A stretch of DNA of 8,656 nt from Chloroflexota bacterium (GCA_022563285.1 JADFNQ010000049.1:1-8656), one strand, 5' to 3'; shown: positions 1 to 6,068, counted from the first letter of the stretch. Notes: generated from the sequence alone by a model not told the origin. Program-made: numbers and translations.

Positions 1-1278
1 TGGCCTCGTCTGGCCGTTCCCTAGCACTATCCACTTGTAGGTAGTGATCTCCCGCAGCCCCACGGGGCCGCGGGCGATCGTCTTCTGAGTGGAGTCGATG
101 ATCTCCGCCCCCAGGCCGAACTGGGCGCCATCGGTGAACTGGGTGCTGGCGTTGACGTAGACGACGGCGGTGTCCACCTCGTCCAGGAAGCGCATCGCCG
201 AGGAGTAGTCCTCGGTGATGATGGCGTCGGAATGGCCGCTGCCGAACCGGTAGATGTGCTCCAGCGCCTCGTCCAGGGAATCGACCACCCTTACCGCCGC
301 TACCAGGGCCAGGAATTCCTGACCGAAGTCGTCGGGCGAGGCCGGCGTCAGCTTGATCTCGGGGATCTCCTGGGCCTTGAGGATGCGCAGCGCCCGCTCG
401 TCGCAGCGCATCTCCACCCCGCCCTCCGCCCAGCTGCGGGCCATCGCCGGCAGGAACTCCTCAGCGATCCCCTGGTGGACCAGGAGGGTGTCCAGGGCGT
501 TGCAGATGCTGAACTTGCGGGTCTTAGCGTTGTGGGCGACGCGCACGGCTTTATCGATGTCGGCGGCCCGGTCCACGTAGGTGTGACAGACGCCCGTGCC
601 GCCGATGAGTACCGGCATCGCCGCGTTCTCCCTCACGTACCGGATCAGCTCCGCGCCGCCCCGCGGCACCAGCAGATCGATCGCGTCCCGCATCTTCAGC
701 AGCTCTCCCAGGAGAGCACGGTCTGTGTCCTCGATCATCTGCACCGCGTCCCTGGGAACGCCGGCGGCCGCGATCGCCTCGCGGACCACGCCGGCGAGGA
801 CGATGTTGGAGTGGATAGCCTCCTTGCCGCCGCGCAAGATACAGGCGTTGCCCGACTTGAGGCACAGCGAGGCGATGTCCACGGTCACGTTGGGGCGGCT
901 CTCAAAGACGGCGGCCATCACCCCCAGCGGCACCCGCTTGCGGCCTATCTGGAGGCCGTTGGGCAGTGTGCGGGTGTCAAACATCTCGCCCAGGGGGTCC
1001 GGCAGAAGCGCCACCTGGCGCACGTCGGCGGCGATCGCCGCCAGCCGCTCACGGGTCAGGAGCAGCCGGTCCAGCACCGCCTCCGATAGCCCGGCCTGTC
1101 TGCCGGCCTCGATGTCCTGGCAGTTGGCCTCAAGGATGTCCGGTTCTCGATCCAACAGGTCGCGGGCCACGCCTTCGAGGGCGCGGTTGCGCACATCCAC
1201 GGACAGCCGCGCCAGGGAGCGCGCGGCCTCCCGCGCCGCCGTGCCCTTGGCCCGGATATCGGACGCGGTGGTGGTCAT
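1..1278 (-). CDS. proA: Gamma-glutamyl phosphate reductase (glutamate-5-semialdehyde dehydrogenase), 3' end off window
   Basis: Catalyses the NADPH-dependent reduction of gamma-glutamyl phosphate to glutamate-5-semialdehyde, the second step of proline synthesis, in the cytoplasm. Reading the minus strand from ATG at 1278 gives 426 codons with no stop before the window edge. The family is usually about 415-430 residues and the last visible residues (TTYKWIVLGNGQTRP) match its C-terminus, so only a few residues are missing. Visible landmarks are the ESRPNVTVD segment (126-134), KSGNACILRGGKEA (141-154), the catalytic Cys259 in SICNALDTL, FGSGHSDAIITED (345-357) and ARGPVGL (402-408). Its ATG overlaps the methyltransferase stop as ATGA, with AGGAAGG just upstream, so translational coupling is likely. 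Two oddities: the stretch usually read as STQKLHARGP is STQKTIARGP here, and proB lies four genes upstream instead of next door. Confidence 0.95.
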   Translation of the reverse strand, partial: MTTTASDIRAKGTAAREAARSLARLSVDVRNRALEGVARDLLDREPDILEANCQDIEAGRQAGLSEAVLDRLLLTRERLAAIAADVRQVALLPDPLGEMFDTRTLPNGLQIGRKRVPLGVMAAVFESRPNVTVDIASLCLKSGNACILRGGKEAIHSNIVLAGVVREAIAAAGVPRDAVQMIEDTDRALLGELLKMRDAIDLLVPRGGAELIRYVRENAAMPVLIGGTGVCHTYVDRAADIDKAVRVAHNAKTRKFSICNALDTLLVHQGIAEEFLPAMARSWAEGGVEMRCDERALRILKAQEIPEIKLTPASPDDFGQEFLALVAAVRVVDSLDEALEHIYRFGSGHSDAIITEDYSSAMRFLDEVDTAVVYVNASTQFTDGAQFGLGAEIIDSTQKTIARGPVGLREITTYKWIVLGNGQTRP

Positions 1279-1877
1279 GCCGCCTTCCTGGCCACGCCGA
1301 CCATGTCGAACACGGGCGTGACGGGGCGGCCTATGCCCCGCTCCAATGTGAGGCCGGCCTCCTCCAACGCCGTCCGGAACCCGCCGATGGTGAACAGCGC
1401 CTGCATATCGTGGCCCATCAGCTTCATGCCGATGCCGTACCTGCGCTTCGATATGTCCACGAAGTGAAAGCTCCCGCCGGGCTTCAGCACCCGCGCCACC
1501 TCCCGCAGGGCGGCCTGCCAGTCCGGAACGTGATGCATCACCGCCATCTCAACCACGGCGTCGAACCGCTCAGCGGCGAAGGGCAGGCGGGAAGCGTCCG
1601 CCAGCAGCAGGGCGGACTCCGCCGCGCCGTTATGGGCGAGCCGCCGGCCCGCCTCCTGCACCTGCCGCCGGTCTAGGTCGAACGCCACTAGGCGGCCCGG
1701 CCGGAACGCGTCGGCGATGAGCGCAGTCTCCACGCCGCGGCCGCAGCCCAGGTCGAGGATGGTGAGCCCGGCGGGCAGGCGGGCGAGACGGTAAAGGTTC
1801 GCCACCTCCCTCCGTTGAAGCCAGGCGTATAGTGGGTTGTTGACCAGAATCCGTTCCAGAAGCCGCATCTCAGCCAC
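1275..1877 (-). CDS. Class I SAM-dependent methyltransferase (type 11-like), substrate unknown
   Basis: A 200-residue Rossmann-fold methyltransferase that should transfer a methyl group from S-adenosylmethionine to an unidentified small molecule or macromolecule. Motif I is LDLGCGRG (41-48), the acidic residue closing strand 2 lies in AFDLD (65-69), DASRLPF (94-100) is the adenine-side loop, HHVPDW (115-120) follows strand 4 and LKPGGSF (131-137) is the usual post-motif turn. The first 35 residues form a probable helical cap. The start is taken as GTG at 1877, since GAAGGGA lies about 12 nt upstream and an in-frame TAA at 1881-1883 rules out anything longer. ATG at 1868 (residue 4) is the alternative. 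The stop overlaps the proA start by 4 nt, so the two are probably co-translated. Nothing in the sequence fixes the substrate. Confidence 0.88.
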   Translation of the reverse strand: MAEMRLLERILVNNPLYAWLQRREVANLYRLARLPAGLTILDLGCGRGVETALIADAFRPGRLVAFDLDRRQVQEAGRRLAHNGAAESALLLADASRLPFAAERFDAVVEMAVMHHVPDWQAALREVARVLKPGGSFHFVDISKRRYGIGMKLMGHDMQALFTIGGFRTALEEAGLTLERGIGRPVTPVFDMVGVARKAA

Positions 1878-1969
1878 GGCTTACGTGTTCCCTTCTCGCT
1901 GTTCGTCGTCGGGCCGCTTGTGATCCAACCGCACCACGCTTGCCTCCGAACAGCCCGCGACCAGCCGCG

Positions 1970-2065
1970 CTACTTGTGGCGTCGCTGCCAGCGCGTCTTC
2001 TTCAGCATCTTGCGATGCTTGTGCTTGCTTATCTTCTTCCGACGTTTCTTTATGACTGAGCCCAT
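1970..2065 (-). CDS. bS22-type very small ribosomal protein (AURKAIP1/COX24 domain), 31 aa
   Basis: This 31-codon gene begins MGSVIKKRRKK and ends RWQRRHK. Sixteen of 31 residues are Lys or Arg, three are His, and none is acidic. The MGSVIKKRRK start and the HKHRKMLKKTR core match the short AURKAIP1/COX24-domain proteins of actinobacteria. The mycobacterial member was seen in cryo-EM as an extra protein of the 30S subunit and named bS22. The inferred role is therefore a ribosomal RNA-binding tail-like protein of the small subunit. The ATG is preceded at very close range by GGAGGG (2069-2074), a strong ribosome-binding site. It lies 43 nt after the OB-fold gene and 92 nt before the methyltransferase, on the same strand. 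It could easily be missed because of its length. The assignment rests on remembered family similarity, not on a search. Confidence 0.85.
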   Translation of the reverse strand: MGSVIKKRRKKISKHKHRKMLKKTRWQRRHK

Positions 2066-2108
2066 CTACCCTCCGTGCCTTGTTCCCTGATCCTTCTTCT
2101 TGTCCCCT

Positions 2109-2540
2109 CTAGTTCATCTCCGGCCCAAGCAGCGGTTCGAAATTGAGCAGGGTGATGTCAGGAGTAACGTCATCGTAAGCCGCCTGCACCGGCATGTCCA
2201 CCCGGACATCCTCCGGCCCCACGCCGACGATGTTGGTGGTGAGCCGCGGCCCCTCGTCCAGCTCCACGATGGCGAGTACGTAGGGGACGTCCTCCTGAAA
2301 GGCCGGGTGCATCGCCCGCCGCACAACCGTGTAGGAGTAGACCTTCCCCTTGCCCGTGGCGACCACCCAGTCCAGATGCTCCGACAGGCAGAAGGGGCAG
2401 ATGGCGCGCGGGTAGAATATGCGCTTGCCGCAATCGCGGCACTGCTGCAGGCGGAGCTCACGCGCCTGCGTCCCTTGCCAGAACGGGCGCGAGGTCTCGC
2501 TGGGCTGGGGCAAAGGCTTGCGGTACTCTTCACCGGCCAT
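2109..2540 (-). CDS. Zn-ribbon/OB-fold (DUF35-type) acyl-CoA-associated protein
   Basis: A 143-residue protein with an N-terminal rubredoxin-like zinc ribbon (Cys34-x2-Cys37 and Cys48-x2-Cys51) followed by an OB-fold from about residue 55 (GKGKVYSYTVVRRAMHPAF, VPYVLAIVELDEGPRLTTNIV). This is the architecture of DUF35-type partners of thiolase-fold enzymes. In characterised pairs, such as the ChsH2 DUF35 domain with Ltp2, the OB-fold subunit binds the aldolase and helps form the CoA-ester site. The gene starts 4 nt after the stop of a thiolase-like gene, and its GGGAGG ribosome-binding site (2548-2553) lies inside that gene's last codons, so the two are almost certainly made together as a complex. 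All four zinc ligands are present. The CoA substrate cannot be read from the sequence. Confidence 0.92.
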   Translation of the reverse strand: MAGEEYRKPLPQPSETSRPFWQGTQARELRLQQCRDCGKRIFYPRAICPFCLSEHLDWVVATGKGKVYSYTVVRRAMHPAFQEDVPYVLAIVELDEGPRLTTNIVGVGPEDVRVDMPVQAAYDDVTPDITLLNFEPLLGPEMN

Positions 2541-2544
2541 GGCG

Positions 2545-3711
2545 CTACCTCCCTAGAACTAATGAGGCCTGCTCACTCATAACTCCACCGTTCCCGTTCA
2601 CGAACGCCAGCTCACAGTTGGGCACCTGCCTCGACCCCGCGCGGCCCTGTAGCTGGCGGACAGCTTCCGTCACGTGCGAGGCGCCGCCGGCCAGGCCGGG
2701 CTGCCCGAAGGAGAGCTGCCCGCCATGGGTGTTCAGCGGCAGGTCGCCCCGGTAGGTCAGGTCATGCTCCGCCACGAAGGGCCCTCCGCCGCCCTTGGGG
2801 CAGAAGCCCGCGTCCTCAAGCGTGATCAGCACCGTGATCGTATAGCAATCGTAGACCGACACCAGGTCCACATCCTCAGGCGAGACGCCGGCCGTCTGGA
2901 ACGCCTTCGGCGCCGTCACCGCGATGGGCGAGGTAGTGATGTCAGGGGCCTGCGAGAGCATCATGTGGGTGGCGTACTCCGCCGCCCCCAGCAGCCACAC
3001 CGGCGGCCGCGGCGACTGCCGGGCAGCCTCCGGCGAGACGACCACGAACGCTGCGCCCCCCGTGCACGGCATCACTATCTCCAGCAGGTGCAGCGGGTCC
3101 ACCACCAGGGGCGAGTCTAGCACATCGTCGATGGTGATGGGCTGGTCGAAGAAGAGGGCATCGGGGTTGGCGCAGGCGTTGGTGCGCTGGTCGGCGGCGA
3201 TCTTGGCGAGCTGGCGAGACGTGGTGCCGTACTCGAACATGTGACGCTGGGCGATTAGGGCGTAGCCGGAGTTCACCCCCATGGGGCCGTAGGGCACCTC
3301 GAACTCTCGGTAGGGGAGCTGAGAGCGCCGGCGCGCTCGTGGCGAGTAGAACGTCTCCACGTCGGACGCCTCCCCCGTGACACAGAGTGCGGCGCGGCAG
3401 TGGCCGGCAGCGATGGCCGCGGCCGCCCGCCACACCATCCCCGCCGCTGAGGCGCCCCCTATGTCCACCACGTTAGAGTAGCGGGGGTGCACGCCCAGGT
3501 ACTCGCCCAGGACGGAGGGCCACATGGGCACCATCTCCACTATGGGCGGGCCGATAAGCAGACCGTCCACGTCCTTCGGCTCCAGGCCGGCGTCCAGCAT
3601 CGCCAGACGCGACACCTCGGCCATGATGCCCAGCGTCGTCTTTCCGTCGGGGTTACGGGTCGGCTTCAGCTCGCCGATGCCGGTGATCGCCGCCGCACGC
3701 TTCAGGGTCAA
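2545..3711 (-). CDS. Non-canonical thiolase-fold enzyme (SCPx/Ltp2-like lipid-transfer thiolase family)
   Basis: A 388-residue thiolase-superfamily protein. The SCPx-type signatures are an N-terminal AAAITGIGELKPTR segment, DVDGLLIGPP (47-56), VSVYDCYTI (285-292), LEDAGF (298-303), NTHGGQLSFGQPG (327-339) and a C-terminal NGNGG (372-376). All usual catalytic positions are changed: the nucleophilic Cys region reads VDIGGASAAG (82-91) with Gly or Ala in its place, the GHP His is Gln337, and the CxGGG Cys is Asn. The fold and CoA site may be kept, but ordinary thiolytic chemistry is unlikely. Ltp2-type retro-aldolases have lost these residues too and use tyrosines; Tyr287 and Tyr290 are candidates here. 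The downstream OB-fold protein supports an Ltp2-like complex. The start is TTG with GGAGGG 5 nt upstream, and an in-frame TGA lies just above. The gene begins 39 nt after proB. Confidence 0.9.
   Translation of the reverse strand: MTLKRAAAITGIGELKPTRNPDGKTTLGIMAEVSRLAMLDAGLEPKDVDGLLIGPPIVEMVPMWPSVLGEYLGVHPRYSNVVDIGGASAAGMVWRAAAAIAAGHCRAALCVTGEASDVETFYSPRARRRSQLPYREFEVPYGPMGVNSGYALIAQRHMFEYGTTSRQLAKIAADQRTNACANPDALFFDQPITIDDVLDSPLVVDPLHLLEIVMPCTGGAAFVVVSPEAARQSPRPPVWLLGAAEYATHMMLSQAPDITTSPIAVTAPKAFQTAGVSPEDVDLVSVYDCYTITVLITLEDAGFCPKGGGGPFVAEHDLTYRGDLPLNTHGGQLSFGQPGLAGGASHVTEAVRQLQGRAGSRQVPNCELAFVNGNGGVMSEQASLVLGR
2548..2553 (-). promoter_or_regulatory. Ribosome-binding site of the OB-fold gene, inside the thiolase gene
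   Basis: GGGAGG on the minus strand lies 7 nt before the ATG at 2540 and is also the last codons (Gly-Arg) of the upstream thiolase-like gene. This arrangement favours coupled translation of the two subunits. Confidence 0.75.
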
Positions 3712-3716
3712 GTCAG

Positions 3717-3722
3717 CCCTCC
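3717..3722 (-). promoter_or_regulatory. Ribosome-binding site fixing the TTG start of the thiolase-like gene
   Basis: GGAGGG lies 5 nt before TTG at 3711. An in-frame TGA just upstream excludes a longer protein, and the residues right after the TTG already match the family N-terminus, so this rare start codon is well supported. Confidence 0.75.
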
Positions 3723-3750
3723 GCGCTCATCCCTGGTCCGGACTGCATCA

Positions 3751-4908
3751 TCACAGGATCACCAGGTTGTCCCGGTGCACCACCTCGCCGCCGTAGTGGT
3801 GGCCCAGCTCTGCCTCGATGCGGTCGGAGCGGAGGCCGCGGATGCGCAGGATCTCCTCCGCGCCGTAGTTGGCGATCCCACAGGCGATGCGCCGGCCGTC
3901 GCCGTCCGTGATCGCCACCGCGTCCCCGCGCTGGAAGTTGCCCTCCACGTCGCACACGCCCGCTGGCAACAGGCTCCGGCGCTGCTCCCGTAGCGCCTTG
4001 CTGGCGCCCTCGTCCACGGCGATGCTCCCCTTGAGAGAAAGCCCCGCCACCATCCAGCGCTTGCGGCTCTCCATGCGGTCAACGCTGGTAGGGAATAAGG
4101 TGCCGATCTCCTCGCCCCGCGCCGCGCTCTCGAGCACGTCCGGCCGCCGCCCGTCGGCGATAACGACGTCCGCCCCGCCGGCCAGCGCCAGCTGCGCTGC
4201 CTGAACCTTCGTGGTCATGCCCCCGACGCCCCTGCCGCGGGTGTCCCCGGCCAGCCGCTCGATCTCCGCGTCGATGCGCTCCACGCGGGGGATCAGGCGG
4301 GCGCTGGTGTCGCGCCTGGGGTCGGCGGTGTAGAGGCCGGCCTGATCGGTAAGCAGGACCAGCAGGTCAGCGTCCACCAGGTTGGCGACCAGCGCCGATA
4401 GGTTGTCGTTGTCGCCGATCGCGGCCCCCTCGATCTCCTCCACGGCCACCACGTCGTTCTCGTTGATTATCGCCACAACCCCCAGCTCCAGCAGTCCCAG
4501 GAGGGTGTTGCGGGCGTTGAGGTAGCCCTGCCGGTCGGCGAGGTCGCGGCGGGCGAGCAGGGTCTGGGCGACGGTAATATCGTGCCGGGCGAACAGCTCC
4601 TGGTAGGCCTGCATCAGGTCTGTCTGTCCCACCGCGGCCAGCATCTGGCGGAACGGCATCCCCTTGCGGTCACGGGTGACTCCCAGACGGTGTCGACCGG
4701 CGGTGATAGCGCCGGACGTGACGAGGAGAACGGACGCGCCTAGCTGTTGCAGGCGCGCCACCTGGCCCACCAGCGCCGACATCACCTCCAAGTTCAGCCG
4801 GTCTGTGCCGGCGGTGAGCACGTTGGTGCCCACCTTGGCTACGATGCGGCGGTAGCGGAGCCTCTCGTCGTCGGCTTTGCGGCGCGGTCCGATGCTCTGT
4901 TTAGCCAT
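3751..4908 (-). CDS. proB: Glutamate 5-kinase with C-terminal PUA domain
   Basis: Phosphorylates glutamate to gamma-glutamyl phosphate, the committed and usually proline-inhibited first step of proline synthesis. The 385 residues comprise an amino-acid-kinase domain (about 19-275) and a PUA domain (about 290-385). Motifs: VAKVGTNVL (23-31), TSGAITAG (64-71), NENDVV (149-154), GDNDNLSA (165-172), LLTDQAGLYTADPR (185-198) and GVGGMTTKVQAA (227-238). The PUA part contains SIAVDEGASKAL and the NYGAEEILRIRG turn. The enzyme is about 18 residues longer than E. coli ProB because of a basic N-terminal extension; no start codon lies within it that would give a shorter protein. The start ATG has no clear Shine-Dalgarno sequence, unlike most other genes in the window, although a good promoter lies upstream. 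It is the first gene of the minus-strand cluster ending in proA. Confidence 0.96.
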   Translation of the reverse strand: MAKQSIGPRRKADDERLRYRRIVAKVGTNVLTAGTDRLNLEVMSALVGQVARLQQLGASVLLVTSGAITAGRHRLGVTRDRKGMPFRQMLAAVGQTDLMQAYQELFARHDITVAQTLLARRDLADRQGYLNARNTLLGLLELGVVAIINENDVVAVEEIEGAAIGDNDNLSALVANLVDADLLVLLTDQAGLYTADPRRDTSARLIPRVERIDAEIERLAGDTRGRGVGGMTTKVQAAQLALAGGADVVIADGRRPDVLESAARGEEIGTLFPTSVDRMESRKRWMVAGLSLKGSIAVDEGASKALREQRRSLLPAGVCDVEGNFQRGDAVAITDGDGRRIACGIANYGAEEILRIRGLRSDRIEAELGHHYGGEVVHRDNLVIL

Positions 4909-4938
4909 AGATAGAAGATATCGTGCAGATGCGATCGC

Positions 4939-4968
4939 ATTATATCAGGGCGGTTTCCGGCCTAACAA
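4939..4968 (-). promoter_or_regulatory. Promoter of the proB cluster
   Basis: On the minus strand, TTGTTA (4963-4968) and a perfect TATAAT (4939-4944) are separated by 18 nt. Transcription would start near 4931, leaving a leader of about 23 nt before the proB ATG with no room for an attenuator. The leader contains the palindrome GCGATCGC at 4931-4938. Confidence 0.65.
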
Positions 4969-5032
4969 GGAAATCGGCCGTTGTGACAGGCGGAGGTGTT
5001 GACCGGGGGTGCTACGCCCAGCGCTTCGCCTG

Positions 5033-5041
5033 TGGTAGTAT
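5033..5041 (+). promoter_or_regulatory. Possible extended -10 promoter of the small membrane-protein gene
   Basis: TGG-TAGTAT fits an extended -10 (TGn plus hexamer). It lies 35 nt before the ATG at 5077. No convincing -35 is seen at normal spacing; TTGACC at 4999 is too far away. Confidence 0.35.
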
Positions 5042-5076
5042 TCTCGTTCGATGCAGGCGCCTCCGGAGGACCCGCG

Positions 5077-5322
5077 ATGAAGCTGGCTCTGGCGCTGCTG
5101 CTGGCGGCGCTGATGGCGTCCCTGATGGCGTCGCCCGCGTACGCACAGGTGGAGCCCGCCGAGAACGGCGGCCCGGACATCCTGCTCAAGGCGCTGATTA
5201 CGACAGGAGTGATCGGGGGCACGGCGGCGCTGGCCACGCTGCTGTACTTCCTGCGACGGGCGATAGGCTTCGACTGGCACCGGCCGCCGGAGGGCGACGA
5301 AGGCGCCGACGGGGAGCACTAA
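5077..5322 (+). CDS. Small secreted or membrane protein with signal peptide and one TM helix, function unknown
   Basis: An 81-residue protein. Residues 1-23 are a textbook Sec signal peptide, MKLALALLLAALMASLMAS followed by PAYA, with probable cleavage before Gln24. A short outer segment (24-35) leads to a hydrophobic helix (about 36-58, LLKALITTGVIGGTAALATL and on), then Arg60-Arg61 and a polar acidic tail ending EGADGEH. The positive-inside rule predicts that the mature N-terminus faces outside and the tail faces the cytoplasm. ATG at 5077 is chosen because GGAGGA lies 6 nt upstream and the signal peptide begins exactly there; an in-frame GTG at 4996 would spoil it. The gene is transcribed away from proB and ends 19 nt before a strong hairpin. 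I do not recognise the family. The GC-rich codon use and clear targeting signals argue that it is a real gene. Confidence 0.82.
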   Translation: MKLALALLLAALMASLMASPAYAQVEPAENGGPDILLKALITTGVIGGTAALATLLYFLRRAIGFDWHRPPEGDEGADGEH

Positions 5323-5341
5323 CCGCGACCGCACAAACGCC

Positions 5342-5370
5342 AGATGCCCCGGCGGTTCGCCGGGGCATCT
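5342..5370. terminator. Bidirectional hairpin terminator between convergent genes
   Basis: A perfect 12-bp stem, AGATGCCCCGGC (5342-5353) with GCCGGGGCATCT (5359-5370), encloses a 5-nt loop. It lies 19 nt after the small membrane-protein gene and 21 nt after the MerR-family gene, which converge on it. The plus side is followed by ACCTTTCGCTTCT, a weak T-rich tail. The minus side is followed by GGCGTTTGTGC. Confidence 0.85.
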
Positions 5371-5391
5371 ACCTTTCGCTTCTATGTGACG

Positions 5392-5856
5392 TCAGGCTAC
5401 GGGCGCTTTCCGCTCCGCGTGCTCCAGCTCCGCCATCCAGCGATCGAACGTCTGCAGCCGCTCTGCAAGCTGCGCCTTCATCTCGCTCATCTGCTCCGCC
5501 TTCTGGCTGACGATCCCGTGCTGCTGGCTCACCACATCGATCGCCTTCCGAAGCTGCCGCTTCTTCTCAGCCACGTCCCACTCCGGCCGATACTGGGCCG
5601 TGATCTCCCGCAGCATCTCCTGCGCTTCCACCATCTCCTTGATCTCGGCCAGAGAAAGCCCCAGCAGGTTCTGCAGGCGGCGGATGTGCTCCACCCGCTT
5701 CACGTCATCTTCAGAGTAGAGCCGGAAGCCGCCGTCCATGCGGGTGGGCGGGCGTAGGAGTCCCTTCTCTTCGTAGAAGCGTAGCGTCCTCTGCGTAACG
5801 CCGGTGCGCTCCGCGACCTCACCGATCTGGAGATACGCTTCACTCGTATCGGACAC
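5392..5856 (-). CDS. MerR-family transcriptional regulator
   Basis: A 154-residue DNA-binding regulator. Residues 9-75 form the MerR winged helix-turn-helix: YLQIGEVAERTGVTQRTLRFYE (8-29), the KGLL.P wing entry, GGFRLYSEDDVKRV (42-55) and LLGLSLAEIKEM (64-75). The rest (about 76-150) is a charged helix suited to an antiparallel dimer coiled coil. No cysteine occurs anywhere, so it is not a thiol, metal or redox sensor of the MerR, CueR or SoxR kind, and no drug-binding domain is present. The start is GTG at 5856 with AAGGAG 10 nt upstream. It has its own promoter with an imperfect dyad over the -10, so autoregulation is plausible. No obvious target gene lies beside it in the same direction. 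The effector is unknown. Confidence 0.93.
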   Translation of the reverse strand: MSDTSEAYLQIGEVAERTGVTQRTLRFYEEKGLLRPPTRMDGGFRLYSEDDVKRVEHIRRLQNLLGLSLAEIKEMVEAQEMLREITAQYRPEWDVAEKKRQLRKAIDVVSQQHGIVSQKAEQMSEMKAQLAERLQTFDRWMAELEHAERKAPVA

Positions 5857-5887
5857 GGGCCCGTAGCTCCTTAATACCGTAGTACGT

Positions 5888-5903
5888 TACTTGAATTGCA
5901 GTA
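5888..5903. promoter_or_regulatory. Candidate operator dyad at the MerR-gene promoter
   Basis: TACTTGAATTGCAGTA is a 16-bp imperfect palindrome in which 12 of 16 positions are symmetric (TACTnnAATTnnAGTA). It overlaps the -10 and the expected start site of the regulator gene, a position suited to autorepression. A protein-binding role is inferred. Confidence 0.4.
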
Positions 5904-5928
5904 TAGCGACGCCTTACTTCTACGTCAA
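5900..5928 (-). promoter_or_regulatory. Promoter of the MerR-family gene
   Basis: On the minus strand, TTGACG (5923-5928) and TATACT (5900-5905) are separated by exactly 17 nt. The expected start is near 5893, giving a leader of about 37 nt that carries AAGGAG. The 17-nt spacer is normal, unlike the 19-20 nt spacers that classical MerR activators act on. Confidence 0.7.
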
Positions 5929-6068
5929 GGTTATGCTGACCCATTATCGCCTCCCCATATCATGCACCTGTAGACGCCATTACAGCCTTTAGGCTGCCGT
6001 CGCGCCCCCATTCCCCAAAAGCATGGGGTTCATCAATTGGCGGACGCTACCCCGGCCAGAAGTTTCCG
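5929..6068. other. Non-coding interval with two weak hairpins
   Basis: No plausible gene is seen between the MerR-gene promoter and the end of the barrel-like gene. CAGCC-TTTA-GGCTG (5983-5996) and CCCCAT...ATGGGG (6006-6011 with 6023-6028, 11-nt loop) could fold. The second lies about 40 nt after the barrel-like gene stop on the minus strand and may help terminate it, but it has no T-tract. Confidence 0.35.

Noticed and set aside
232..1321. Long open frames on the plus strand (241 and 285 codons) across the left part of the window
   Set aside because: They lie opposite proA, whose minus-strand reading shows full family motifs. Their translations are low-complexity Arg/Ala/Ser/Pro-rich strings, as expected for antisense of GC-rich coding DNA.
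1884..2108. The OB-fold gene frame stays open for 75 codons past its TAG, up to a TAA two codons before the methyltransferase GTG, in the same frame; stop-codon readthrough linking the two proteins was considered
   Set aside because: The stretch has no ATG and much of it is the shadow of the bS22-type gene. Open runs of this length are common in GC-rich DNA, and both flanking proteins look complete without it.
4931..4938. GCGATCGC palindrome in the proB leader, resembling the cyanobacterial HIP1 repeat
   Set aside because: I noted this copy only and saw no sign of a repeated element in the window; short GC-rich palindromes occur by chance. No cyanobacterial character is seen.
4999..5041. TTGACC with TAGTAT as a promoter for the small membrane-protein gene
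   Set aside because: The 31-nt spacer is far too long for a sigma70 promoter. Only the extended -10 reading was kept, at low confidence.
4996..5076. Longer version of the small membrane protein starting at GTG 4996
   Set aside because: It would bury the signal peptide behind 27 residues, and the strong GGAGGA site sits just before the ATG at 5077.
5387..5394. TGACGTCA palindrome at the end of the MerR-family gene
   Set aside because: An 8-bp palindrome at the 3' end of a gene, beside a terminator and away from any promoter, is most simply chance.
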